Source of the DNA: Nymphaea colorata
Taxonomy: Eukaryota; Streptophyta; Magnoliopsida; Nymphaeales; Nymphaeaceae
Direction of reading: 5' to 3'
Length of the DNA: 64,000 nucleotides
NCBI RefSeq assembly: GCF_008831285.2
Contig: NC_045141.1
Span: 19,588,848 to 19,652,847, forward strand
This document shows, piece after piece, positions 49,376-61,400 of this stretch (positions are counted from its first letter, which is position 1; the number at the start of each line of letters is the position of its first letter). Under the pieces are notes generated by a model. The model saw nothing but the letters and a program-made list of their open reading frames with translations. It made no database searches and was not told the DNA's origin. The position numbers and the translations under genes are program-made.

Positions 49376-49919
49376 GAAAGGCTGGAACGGAACCGGTAGA
49401 TATTCTAGAAAATAGCAAATAGCAGATCACACTTTTTCCTTTTTTATAAGGACACACTTTTGATAAAAACCTGACTCCCATTTCATTAAGAAATAAAAAC
49501 TCTAGATATTCTTCTTTACTGGATTATATATTTTACCCCTTATTTTTGTTATTATGAATTTTTGGTATGCCACCTAAAAATGTAATTATGTAATTTGATA
49601 ATAAAAATTTGATGATTATTTTCTTCCTAATTCACTTCAAACAGTTATTGCATAAGAAATATCGTAAAGTTGACAAATCAGTCGCCGCATCGTCACCATT
49701 ATAATTTACTATGATTATTATTATCATTACTTTTCTTGTTATTATTATTCTTTCATGACTTCAACTAGTAAAACTTTGTGTTGGGCGCGTCTCATCCATT
49801 ATTATTTATTATTTATTACTTCTTTTTTGACATGAGCAACGGGCCGGGGACCAGGTACTCGACCCGATGGGGCCCGTGTTCGGGTTCAGGCGGGTCGGGT
49901 TCGGACCTGATGTGCGGTT
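49376..49919. other. AT-rich intergenic DNA
   Basis: No gene supported. The stretch 49700-49830 is a run of ATTATTATT-type sequence, and GC-rich GGGTCGGGTTCGG motifs begin near 49845, leading into the inverted-repeat pair. Confidence 0.4.
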
Positions 49920-50402
49920 CGGGTTGGCTCGACCCGGTCCGTTTATAATTTATTTTTTAAAAACTTAATAAAATGTATTTTATTATTAAAAATATATTTT
50001 ATATTATTTAAAAATATTTTATAATTAAAAATATTTTTTATCACTAAATGGGCATGGGCTGAGACCTGGGCTATCGAACCGAGGCCGAGCCTCACGAGCT
50101 TACTCGGCCCGACCGATTGCCCAAGTCTAATTTTGCATAGGTTTTTTTTAGCAAAATAACCCCCATTTTCTATGTAGTATGTCGCATAATAGCATGTACA
50201 TCATATGTACACCTGGGCAATGGGTCGGGCGGCCCCGGCCCAGGGCCCGACCTGGCCCAACCTGTTTGGTAATAAAAAATATTTTTAATTATAAAATAAT
50301 TTTTAAATAATAAAAACCTATTTTTAATAATAAAATACATATTATTAAGTTTTAAAAAATATTTTTTAAATTATAAACACGTGGAATTGAGCCGGCCTGC
50401 CG
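49920..50402. repeat. pair of inverted about 200-bp repeats
   Basis: The left arm (about 49920-50128) and right arm (about 50209-50402) are inverted copies separated by about 80 bp. TTTATAATTTATTTTTTAAA and AAAATATTTTTTATCA on the left return as reverse complements (TTTTAAATTATAAA, TAATAAAAAATATTTTTAAT) on the right. Both arms have GC-rich ends (GGCCCGACC, GGGTCGGG) and an inner terminus reading GCCCAAG / CTGGGC. They are two related transposon fragments in opposite orientation, or one long foldback. Non-coding. Confidence 0.65.
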
Positions 50403-50988
50403 GGCTGGAGTCGTTGTTGTTCACACCTACTACCAATGAAAGACCATACTCTTAATTTTAATAGAATCTGGGCTTTTTGGCTCCTAGTTTTAGTTTTATA
50501 AATTAATAGCTGAAGTTAAGGAGAGGGCAACTTTCAAGCATTTGATAAAAAACGGTCATTATTTTAGCCAATGTGATAAATACAAAAAAAAAACCTTAGA
50601 GGAGATAAAAAGTGCTCAAGGTTTTTCAATTGCGTCTAATATAGATAATTTTATATCTCAGAAATTGCAATATCACATTACATAATTTGCCAAGAGACCT
50701 TCGCAATTTACTCATCAATTTCTGCAGGCTTCTTGCTTGTTTCCCAATTCCACAATGCTTTCAAATACATATGTTAATTCATATAGGGATGTCATTAAAT
50801 CAGGTTGAACATCGGAATGAGTTGCCGCTTCAAAAGTTTCGGATACGAAATAAAAAAAGAAAAATAACACTTTGACAAAATGATGTCCGATTAGATTTAG
50901 ATTTGAATTTAAATAAATATAAGATGAGAATCACAAATCCGATCCGTTGATATCCAAAAGTTTGAAGTATCGAAGATGAAAGTGCAGA
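50403..50988. other. AT-rich intergenic DNA
   Basis: No supported gene; upstream side of the following GC-rich block. Confidence 0.4.
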
Positions 50989-51250
50989 ATGGAATCAGGC
51001 GCAAGATCGAGTACAGATCCGTTGACCCGATCCAAATTGACCCGTCCGTCTGAGAAAAACCCAGAACCCCCTGCACTGAAGCAGAGCCCGTACCCTAGCT
51101 CCTCCCACGCATCGTGCCTCTCCTTCTCTTCGGATCTCCGGCAGTGGCCACCCTCCATTCCCCTTCTCAGTAACTTCAGCGGCAGCGGCATTCCTTCTTC
51201 CCCGCACTCCCCTTCCTATGTGCGTCTCCATCGGGCGGCGAGAGGTAAGG
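50989..51250 (+). other. GC-rich exon-like block, possibly a non-coding first exon
   Basis: A GC-rich segment with an open plus-strand frame (Ser/Pro-rich, no domain) ends in a good splice donor (GAGAG|GTAAGG near 51245). It is followed by T-rich intron-like sequence with (CT)n at 51294-51329. It might be a leader exon of the uS9m gene, a small separate transcript, or the 5' remnant of another gene. Sequence alone does not decide. Confidence 0.3.
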
Positions 51251-51291
51251 GGAATCTGTTTCTCCCTCTCTCCCCACCGGTGAGAGGTAAA

Positions 51292-51293
<2 letters not shown>

Positions 51294-51329
<36 letters not shown>
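51294..51329. repeat. (CT)n microsatellite
   Basis: About 18 CT units directly after the GC-rich exon-like block. Confidence 0.9.
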
Positions 51330-51331
<2 letters not shown>

Positions 51332-51875
51332 GTACCTCTCTTCCTCATTGTTCCCTACCTATACTATCATCCTTCCTTCTCTCTTTTCGTCTCCGTTGCT
51401 CCCCTCTGCGGGACTTGGGTTGATCTATTTTTCAACGTTATAGTTACGGCTCATCTCTACAAGTTGGCGCATTTGAGTGTCTCTTGCTTCCACCTGTTGC
51501 AATCCTAGTTTGATCGCTGCGAAATGGTTGTTTGATTTATCCCCAGGAGGTACACACAGTCGTGACATCGTGTATATGATTTAAACCGTCGGCAGCTGTA
51601 ATTTGATCACTGCCGAATGATGTTATTTCATCCCCCTTGGCAAGTATAAAATGCTGCTTGTGTCTCTTGTATATATCTACTGTCGTGATGCTTTGTGAAT
51701 TTTTGGGGAGGGCATGGACGTGTTTGTTCAGGCTGAAAGTTTGATTATCAATTCTTGGAGACACGGATTGATGTCAAGAACATGACTTACTTTTTCCATT
51801 CAGTCTTTTATGTTATTGTTATATAGGCGGTCTTACATGCCCTGCTGTCTGGAAGGGAAGTTTGTTAGAGAGGCC

Positions 51876-51968
51876 ATGGCAGCCATTCCTTTGAATTCTA
51901 GCATTCCTGTTCATGCGAAGCGTCAAATTGGTGTTGATGATTTGTTTTTCGATGGAACAACTACGTGA
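51876..51968 (+). other. 30-codon small ORF of unknown meaning
   Basis: An ATG in good context (GGCCATGG) opens a frame beginning MAAIPLNSSIPVHAKRQIG and closing with TGA after 30 codons. The composition is protein-like and it lies between the exon-like block and the uS9m gene. It could be a fragment of a lost gene, an upstream ORF in an extended uS9m leader, or chance. Confidence 0.25.
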
Positions 51969-52031
51969 GGGTTTTTACTAGTTTAAACCATCTTCAGCTT
52001 GATGAAGATTGAACAATTACATGGTCATATT

Positions 52032-52180
52032 GTGCTTACAGTGGAAAGTGTCGACCTTTTTTTTGTCATGGTTGTGTTGTGCTTACAGCGGGGACCTTGG
52101 GCAATTTTTCTTTTGTCATGGCTGTGTCGTGCTTACAGCGAGTAGGCCTTTTTGTCGTGGCTGCATCGTTCTTATAGCGG
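52032..52180. repeat. minisatellite of about 47-50 bp, four degenerate copies
   Basis: GTGCTTACAG(C/T)G recurs at 52032, 52079 and 52129, with a diverged copy (GTTCTTATAGCG) at 52168. Each is preceded by GTC(A/G)TGG(T/C)TG-type sequence. It lies 250 bp upstream of the uS9m start codon. Confidence 0.75.
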
Positions 52181-52416
52181 GCTGGGAACCCATCCTTAAC
52201 AATCATAATTTTTTCCATTTCTCCTTATCTATTACGGCGGACAGCAGATTATTTTTCCATTGAATTTTTTTTTTCTTATTCTCCAAACACCCCTTGAATC
52301 TGGATGGAGTCTAATTTTCTCCTCTTCCAGCTTCTGCCAGGATAACTTTTTCTGGGGACCTTTCTCCACCAAAACTTTTCAGAGCCATCACATCCCATCC
52401 TAAAGAAGAAGAACGA

Positions 52417-52434
52417 ATGCGGTGCACAGGATGA
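52417..52434 (+). promoter_or_regulatory. five-codon uORF overlapping the uS9m start
   Basis: ATG at 52417 opens M-R-C-T-G and stops with TGA at 52432-52434, overlapping the main ATG (52431) in ATGATGA. If this ATG lies in the mRNA, ribosomes would terminate on top of the main start and could reinitiate. The effect is inference. Confidence 0.4.
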
Positions 52435-55400
52435 TGATCACCCGACTCTTTCGAGCCAGCGCCCCCTTCAAGACACTAACAGTTGCACTAGCCGCCTCTC
52501 GGCGACCACTTCCTTTTCTAGCATTTTCCAGAACCTTCTCCAGCAATGAGAAGGGTGGGAATGGCGGGAAGTCTGGCGGGTCCTCCAACGGCCACGGTGA
52601 CTTCCCTAAGAGCTGGAGTTTCTCGGCCGAGGACGGTGACGGGGACGAAAAGTTGGACATCTTCAGAGAGATTAAGGGCAATGGTGGGGAGGAGAAGCTG
52701 AGCGGGCTTGGTGAACATGGAGACCGGGACCTGGAGCCTCCGCCAAGACTTCCTAGTGGGATCCTCCCTGAGGGGGAAGCGTGGGATGCCGCTGGGCTCA
52801 AGGAGGAATCGGAGACAAAGGAAGGAGACATCTTCAAGGAGGCGGCTCAAGAGATCCGGCCAGAGAGGTCGGGCGGGGATGATGAGTGGGAGACAGCAGA
52901 GGGGTTCAAGCCTTGGACTTTCGGGGATGATGACGAGGAAGGGAGCTTGGGTAGTGATTTCGCTGCTATCCCAGAAGGCATCGAAGGCATCAGGTTGGAC
53001 GAGGAGGTGGGTCTAGAAGGGGCAGGATTGACTGAGGAGGATAAGAGGATTCAAAAGGAGGAAGCCGAGCTTTCTGCAACCCTTAAAGGTAATTGTTTTT
53101 GTTTTTGTTTTTCTTCTTTATTTCTCTCATTTTTTTAGTTGTCTTCCTTCTTATGTCGTATTCTGGAGTAAGAAATCATGTTCATTAGAAATGCCCGCCT
53201 TATTTCATAGTGTTATGCATTAATGTTGAAGACAAAACAAAAATTGCATTAAGAGGGTACTACACGTCCTATCTGTGATCCTCCAGTAATGATGTGGTTG
53301 TGATCGTTGCATCTTTTTATAATAGGCTCTGGATTTTGGGTTTTCAAGTCTCGGCTAGAAGCTCACTGTTTTGTAAGGAATTGAGGGCAGATTCTCTTCG
53401 ACACAGGCATGGCTATTTCAGAGATGCATGGTGATGCTTTATGTGATAGGTTTCTATGAGCATTTGTTGCAGGTTAAACATTGGATACAGTGGAACGTAT
53501 GAGGAACTGGTTTTTTGCTTTTTAGGTCTGCATTGTAAAGGTTTGATAGCTGTCCATTTATTTCATTGTCAGGATGCAGCGATATTCAGTCTGTGCTCTT
53601 CTAGGTTGTGCTGTCCTGTCAAACTGACATGTCAGAATAATTCTTTTGGTCATAGGATTTTTGGAAGAGAATTACAATTTGTATGCTTGTTTAAAATTTT
53701 AAGCTCGCCACTTCAGTTTCTGAAATCTTTACATGTCAATTATATTGCCTTCTTCAGTAAAATAGGGCTTTGAAACTTTAAAAAACTCTGCTACATATTG
53801 AGATTAACTTTTGAGCATTGTGTACATGAATCTAGCTGATTGTGGCATCTTGGTTGCAGGTCCAAATCGTGCATTTGGGGATCTTATTTCTGCTTCAGGG
53901 ATAACAGAGGCTATGTTAGATAGTCTGATAGCCCTGAAAGACTTTGAAGGAGTTGAAGGATTACCTCCTCTGAGAGAAATTGAGGAACTTCGCTTGGCAA
54001 AAAGTGAGAAGAAGTCATCTAGGGCAGAGATGGAGCGACAAAAGCAGGAGGAAATTGCTAAATCATATGTAAGAAAAGTTGATGAAAAGGGAAGGGCTTA
54101 TGGAACTGGAAAAAGGAAGTGCAGTATAGCTCGTGTTTGGATTCAACCTGGTAATGGGAACTTTATTATCAATGACAAGCAGTTTGATGTGTACTTCCCC
54201 ATTCTTGACTACCGTGCTGATCTTCTTAAGCCATTCGCGGAGACAAAAACATTGGGTATGTGGGATGTGAAGTGCACCGTGAAGGGTGGTGGCACATCTG
54301 GTAAGTATTTTATTCTGGACCTGTAATTGCTGTAAGAAACTAAAATGAGGGGAAAGTATTCTGCTTTGTCCTTTCAAATGATTGCTATGCAAAATCTGTT
54401 TATCATGAAGAGAAAAAAATGAAAGTTTTCTCTTTCTATTTCCATACGAAATGTAGCATGTTGTGACAACTGAGAATGTGGCACATTCTTCCATATATCC
54501 TTTCAATTTTGCAAGAGAAGTTTGCAATTTGAATACCTTGTTTCTAGTTGTTGCTGGAAGTATGCGTCTGCATTATATAAGAACCTCTGGAATCTGAAGA
54601 TTTACAAAATTTTCATTTTTTCAATCTGTGGCAAGCCTTAACTATTTTCCTACTTTGCCTTCCATTTTAACACCGAGATTACTGTTGATGAAAAACCACA
54701 CATATTTGAATTACATGATTCTTTCTTGTTGAACCACTAGAGCCATGAATTAGAAACATCATTCTTGGAGTACTAGAATTTATAAGGTTAATTTTTTTGT
54801 TACGGCTTCCTGCCTGTTCAACTAGAACCTGAGGTGACTATAGGAAATGTCATTGTGAAATTTGGGTTCTCTATCGAGCCTAAAAGAAGATATGTATTGT
54901 TGACATAGTTTCAAATAAAAAAAATAGTAAAAGCTAATCCATGGGAAAAGGGTTTTGGTTACAAATAAACCTATTGTTACACATTTGTATGGCCTTAAAT
55001 GGCACAAACGATTGAGTACATGATAGTAAAATGTATACTATGAGTAGCTTGTGTATTCTCACGACAATTCATCCAAATTTGACAACTTAAGCTACTTGAA
55101 TAAGCAAGTAGAAGGTAAAACTAGAGTTTAAATTTTTTTTACTACTAAAGTCTAAAACAACTTAGTGGGCCCTCTCATGTATGGAAGCAACCCTAGTATG
55201 TGTAAAATACTTATTGCAATATGCTAATAACCTTCATAATTTTGGCTAGAAGAATGATTGATTTTATATCTTTCTTCTAAATGTATTGATCAGCGGGCTC
55301 GTGGATCTTGCTTCAGGTGTGTAGCAGAGTAGTTCTACCCCTAGTTATCGTGTCAATTGCAATGGATTGGACAATGCAGAACAATATGTACAATATTCAT

Positions 55401-58400
55401 TGTAGGGCTTGAATGATCATATTCAGTGCTAATTCTAGGTATAGTTACCAACTTGATAAATCAGTTTAGAAGAGTTTGCTGGCTTACAAGTATGATTCTG
55501 CTGAATCATGAACCATTAAAAAAATGGTTTGTTAGAATGCAAGCTTATGAATGATAAGACATGCAGAACAATGCAACCTTTTATAGGCACTTATTGGTGC
55601 TTTTCGTGCCTCAACAGTTTTACGTCCATAGGAAATCCATCTGCCTCATATTTACAATCTCATAGATGCATCTTTTATCTAATATCAATGTTATCTACCC
55701 CATTGAAACGTGTTTGCTGCCATTTTTTCTTGCATGCCTAAGGGCTATTTTTGGATTCTTATACCATGATAGGCAGAACTTATTGATTTCTCAACTACCT
55801 AGAAAGAAACAGTATTAATGAAAATATGGAAGAAAACATGTTTGAACTCAGGTTGTATTTTTCTGATTGTGTATTTTGTGACCAATATGCAGGTCAAGCT
55901 GGAGCAATTCGTCTTGGGATTAGCAGGGCTTTGCAAAACTGGGAACCTGGGTTGCGACCTTGTCTTCGATCTGGTAAGTTATTTTTGCAAATTACAAGGA
56001 AGATGGTTTGAAAATTTTACGGAAATTGAAAGATATTCTCTAAGGGTTCATCAAATGAAATAGGTGAGTCGTACTTGGAGTTATTTCATCTGGTTTTGGC
56101 TTAATATTTGAGCCAGTGATGCAAACCAACTTGCAGATGAACTAAAAGTAACTTGCAGATGAACGAAAATAACTTGCAGATGAACGAAGCTTCAAAACTA
56201 AGATACTTACGCTAAAAGATAACAAGGAAGACAACGTAAACAAAATAACCTTTTTTTCTTCATTAGACATCAATCCCATACAAAATAGCTTTGTCGTCCA
56301 TTTATACGGACGTGAATAGCAACGGGTCGGGTCCTGAACAAGTGCCCGAATCCAAACAGACCCACTTAGATACCAAATGAGTATACTAACAAAATGGATA
56401 ACAAAATAACATAAGTAAACCAAATTTACAGTTCAACCCTTGGTCGGCCTTGAGTATCTATGCAGAGGAACCTCCTCTCACGTAAGCTCTGGGTTCACAG
56501 GGGATCCCACGACTGAAGGCTCAAGGACTGCACTGATGCCCGAGGGTGGAACCTGAGGCGAGGAACTGGACCCAGAAAAGTGACGGGTCTGGTCATGCCC
56601 TGCATCATTCTCCCCTGGTTGGAGAGAAGTCGTCTCCGACGAATTATTGTCACCAGAGTAGGGAAACATATCAGAAACATTGAAGATCGGCGAAATTTGC
56701 CAATCCTCAAGAAGTTCAAGCAGATATGCATTTTTTCCTAAACGTCGACTTATACGGAAAGGGCCATATTTCCTAGGACTTAACTTACTATAGGTGCCAA
56801 GAGGACATCGCTCAGGTCGCAGGTAGACCCAAACTTGTTGACCCACTTCAAAATTGACATCTTGACGACCCCGATCAACACGGGACTTGTAGGTTTCATA
56901 GCTCTCCTGGAGCTTCTGCTTCACCTGACTATGGACATCACACATATATTCAACAACATCTAGTGCCGCAGGAGCATGCTCTCCAGCACCTGGTACTGGG
57001 GATAAGTCGACAACATGGTTCAGGGACTGACCATACACCACTTGAAAAGGAGTCTTCCCAGTGGAACGGTTGACTGAGTTGTTATATGCAAACTCAGCTT
57101 GTGGTAGCACTAAGTCCCAAGTTTTGGTATTTTCTCCTACCAGACACCTAAGCAAGTTTCCTAAAATCCTATTGACTACCTTGGTTTGGCCATCGGTCCG
57201 GGGGTGATAAGCACTACTGAATTGAAGTTTCGTATTAAGCAGAGACCATAGAGAATGCCAAAAATGACTCATGAACCTCGTATCTCGATCTGATGTGATT
57301 GAACGAGGAAGTTCATGAAACCGTGCCACATCTTTGAAAAAGTAAGGGGCAACCAATGACGCATCTGTCATCCTCTTGCATGGAATGAAAACGGCCATCT
57401 TCAAAAATCTGTCTACCACAACCATGATTGAATCCACTCTACGGATCATCTTTGGAAGCCCGACGATGAAATCCATAGAAATATGCTCTCAGGGCCTATC
57501 TGGAATAGGAAGGGGAGTATACAAACCACTGTTTTGACTATGCCCTTTTGCTATTTGGCAAGTACGACAACATTGAACAAACTTGATGACATCCTTCCTC
57601 ATCTTGGGCCAATAGTAACGTTCATCCATCAAAGAATATGTCTTGTCTTGCCCAAAATGCCCGGACATTCCATTACCATGGAGCTTTGCAATAAGTTGTA
57701 ATCGTAATGAATATTGAGGGATACACAACTTATTCCCACGAAAAAGGTAGCCATTGTGAATGGAAAATTTCCAAAGGTTGAGACACACTAGAGCACTCAG
57801 ACCAAATGTGGCTAAATTCTGGGTCAGCATGATACATGTCTTTGCAACTTTCAAATCCGACTACCTCCATAGACATGGACATGAGTAAGTTGTTCTTTCT
57901 ACTAAGGGCGTCTGCAACTCTATTGAGCTTTCCTGATTGATGGTGAATGGAGAATGTGTACTCTTGCATGAAATTAACCCACTTGACGTGACGAGCACTC
58001 ATCTTCTTTTGGCTATGGAGATACTTAAGTGCTTTAAACAGAACAAATTCTTTGTAGATTAAATAGTGTCTCCAATATCGAAGAGCCCGTACAACAGCGT
58101 AGAACTCCAAGTCATAAGTAGAGTACTGACACTTTGCTCCACTTAGCTTCTCGCTATAGAAAGCGACTGACCTCTTGTTTTGACTAAGCACAACTCCAAT
58201 TCCAACCTTGGAGGCATCACATTCTACTTCAAATACCTTAGTGAAGTCTGGTAAAGGCAATACGGGGCATGAGTCATCTGATTCTTGATATTGCAAAAGG
58301 CGTCCTCAGCCGCTTTGGTCCACTTAAAAGTCTCACTTTTGAGACACTCTATGATAGGAGTCATAATGGTGTTGAAGTTTCTGATGAATCTGCGATAGAA

Positions 58401-61400
58401 AGTGGCTAGACCATGAAAGCTCCTTACATCGCCTACTGTTCTCGGCGTTGGCCAATCGACGATAGCTTGCACCTTAGAGGGATCAGCTTGCACTCCTTCT
58501 AATGAAACAATGAACCCCAAGAAGACAATGTTCGAAGTGAGGAAACTACATTTCTTGGCATTGACGAACAACTCTTCCTTACGCAAGGTCTCTAGGACTT
58601 GACGAAGGTGACCAAGGTGATCAGAAATTGTGAGGCTAAAGACCAAAATATCATCAAAGTACACTACAACAAATTTTCCAATGTATGGCTGAAAGACTTG
58701 TGTCATGACGCTCATGAAGGTGTTGGGTGCATTTGACAGTCTAAATGGCATAACTAACCATTCATAGAGTCCATCTCGCGTTTTAAACGCAGTATTCCCC
58801 ATTCATCTCCTTCCCGAATTCTTATTTGATGGTAACCACTTTTCAAGTCAATCTTTGAGAACACTTGAGCTCCAGCTAACATATCCAACATATCATCCAA
58901 TCTTGGAATGGGGAAACGATACTTAACAGTGATCTTATTGATAGCCCGACTATCCACGCACATCTGTTTCGTGCCATCTTTCTTTGGAGTTTGTAAAGCT
59001 GGAACTGCGCATGGATTAACACTTTCTCGAATGTGACCTTTTTGCAACAATTCATTCACTTGCCTCTGCAACTCAGCATGCTCGATGGGGTTCATCCGAT
59101 AAGCTGGTAAGTTGGGTAAACTAGCACCCGGGACAAAGTCTATAGCATGTTGAACATCCTGGTTTGGTGGCAATCCCGGAGGTAGATCGTCTAGCATAAT
59201 GTCTTAAAACTCAGAAATGAGTGGCACTACCTCTTTTGGAATGTCTGAAGAGATCAAAGACACAGGTTTAACAATCAAAGCATAGCAAAATCCATCTTCG
59301 TTACAATGATTCAAGAATTCTTTAAGAGATAGCCCCACAAAACTTGATGGTTGCACTGGACAACCAACTCGTTGTGTTGTGGTTTCCTTAGTGGGTAGCA
59401 AGACAACCTTCCGACCCTTAAACCTAAATGAATAGGTATTCTTGTGCCCATCATGAACAGTCTTTCGATCATATTGCCAAGGTCGACCAAGAAGGATGTG
59501 ACATGCATTCATTGGAACAACGTCACACCACACTTCATCCAGATAATGTGGTCCCATAAAAAGCTTTACTAGGCACCGTTGGGTGACATGAACCTCTTCT
59601 CCCTTTTTAAACCAGGCCATATTGTAAGGTTGAGAGCACTTCTCGAGCTTCAGGCCCAAAGTAGTAATTGCTTCTTGTGAAACTAGGTTCTCACACACAC
59701 CACTGTCAATAATCACATCACAAATATATCCCTCACACTTGCATCGAGTCTTGGAAATGTTACTACACAACCACGAAGAATCTGACTTTCCCTTAGGTGC
59801 AGTCAAGACGTGACGTATAGATAAAAGGTTGCTTATGTCATCACCATCAAAGTGGACAACATCATCCTTATCAGAACTTGCATCAGATGAGCCACTCGAG
59901 ACTTCCTTACCATCAGAATCTGGCGTCTCGGCTAGGTGAGTTTTCTTTTGGGAATTTGGACATTTTGAAGCCAAGTGTCCTAACTCATGACACCTAAAAC
60001 AATGGATGGTTTGGTCATAACTACGAGTTTTAGATCGGGTGTTATAGGCTGGACCTGACTGCTCGCCTTTACTAGGAGAAGGCGGGACGAGTCTCGACTC
60101 AACAAGTTTCGAGGAGCTAGCTCCCCTAGTTGGAAAACTTGACTTGGGGCGATGTGAGGCGTCACCCCTAGACACTCGGGTTTCATGCTTACGTTTCAAG
60201 GTTTCTTCTATGTTCATTGCATAACTGCTTGCCTCATCTAGAGTATCTACTCTGGCACAATTAAATTCATCAGAAATAGAGGGACGAAGACCAGAAACGT
60301 ACCTGGTAACCTGCTGACGCTCAGTCTCCATAATCTGGACGCGCAATGACAGTCGATGAAACTCTGCTCTGTAATCTGCTACAGATCTCGAGCCCTGACG
60401 AAGATTGAGGTACTCCTTGTATTCCCTCTCAGCGTGGCCCGAAGGTACAAACTTGGTCTGCATTAGCCTTTGCATCTCGCCCCAAGCCTGCACGGGTCGC
60501 TGACCGCGTCGCTCATACGACCTCTGAAGCTCAAACCACCATGCCTGTGCAAGCCCACATGGCCTAGTCGCAGCGAGTGGCACTCTGTGATGCTTCTCCA
60601 CCTGGTGGTAGTCGAAGAAAAACTGGACTGCATATGCCCAGGAGTACTTGTACTCCTGTGCGTCGAATCGTCCAACAAACTCTGGAAGGTTCAACCTCAC
60701 CCCATAACTGGCGGGGCGATCTGGATGCTCTGCGGTGCGCCTATGTCGATGGTCAACTGGTCCTGCTGGATGCGCATGCCAAAACTCATCATCATCTGAA
60801 TATGGTGAATCACTGTCATTCTCGGCTGGCGCACGAGGTCGATACGGCTCAACAGGAGGTGGCCTCAGGCGGGTCTGCCCTGCAAGGGGACCCATCCGCT
60901 GACACCTCTGTGGTGGAGCCTGCGGTAGTGGTGGCTCCGTGACTGCACTTGCATGAAATGGAACTGGATCTGGTGCTTGGGTCAAATGGGCAGTCAAATA
61001 GGGATATGGGTATGCATTTGGGAATGGATATAGAGCGTGAAAAGAGTTCACAGGCGGATTTGGGTATGGGTTTGTAGGCGGATTTGGATAGGGGTTTGGA
61101 TAAAGGTTTGGGTTGGATTGGGTTTGCTTCTAAACTATTCGTCCAGAGTGGTTTGGGTTGGATTCTGGATCGGGTTTTGTGGATAGAAGGTTGGGTTTGA
61201 ACTCGATCCAGAATCCATAAGAGAATGGGTTTGGTCTTGACCCGATCCAGAAAACAGAATAGGCGGGTTCTAGGTCCGATTACTAGGTTGGGACTTCGGA
61301 TAGGTTCAAGGCTAGAAGTATAGGCTTGGGTCAGATTAGGAAACAACCTCGGGTCCAACCCGGATTGAAAAGGAACATTTGAGTAGTTTGGATCTAAATT

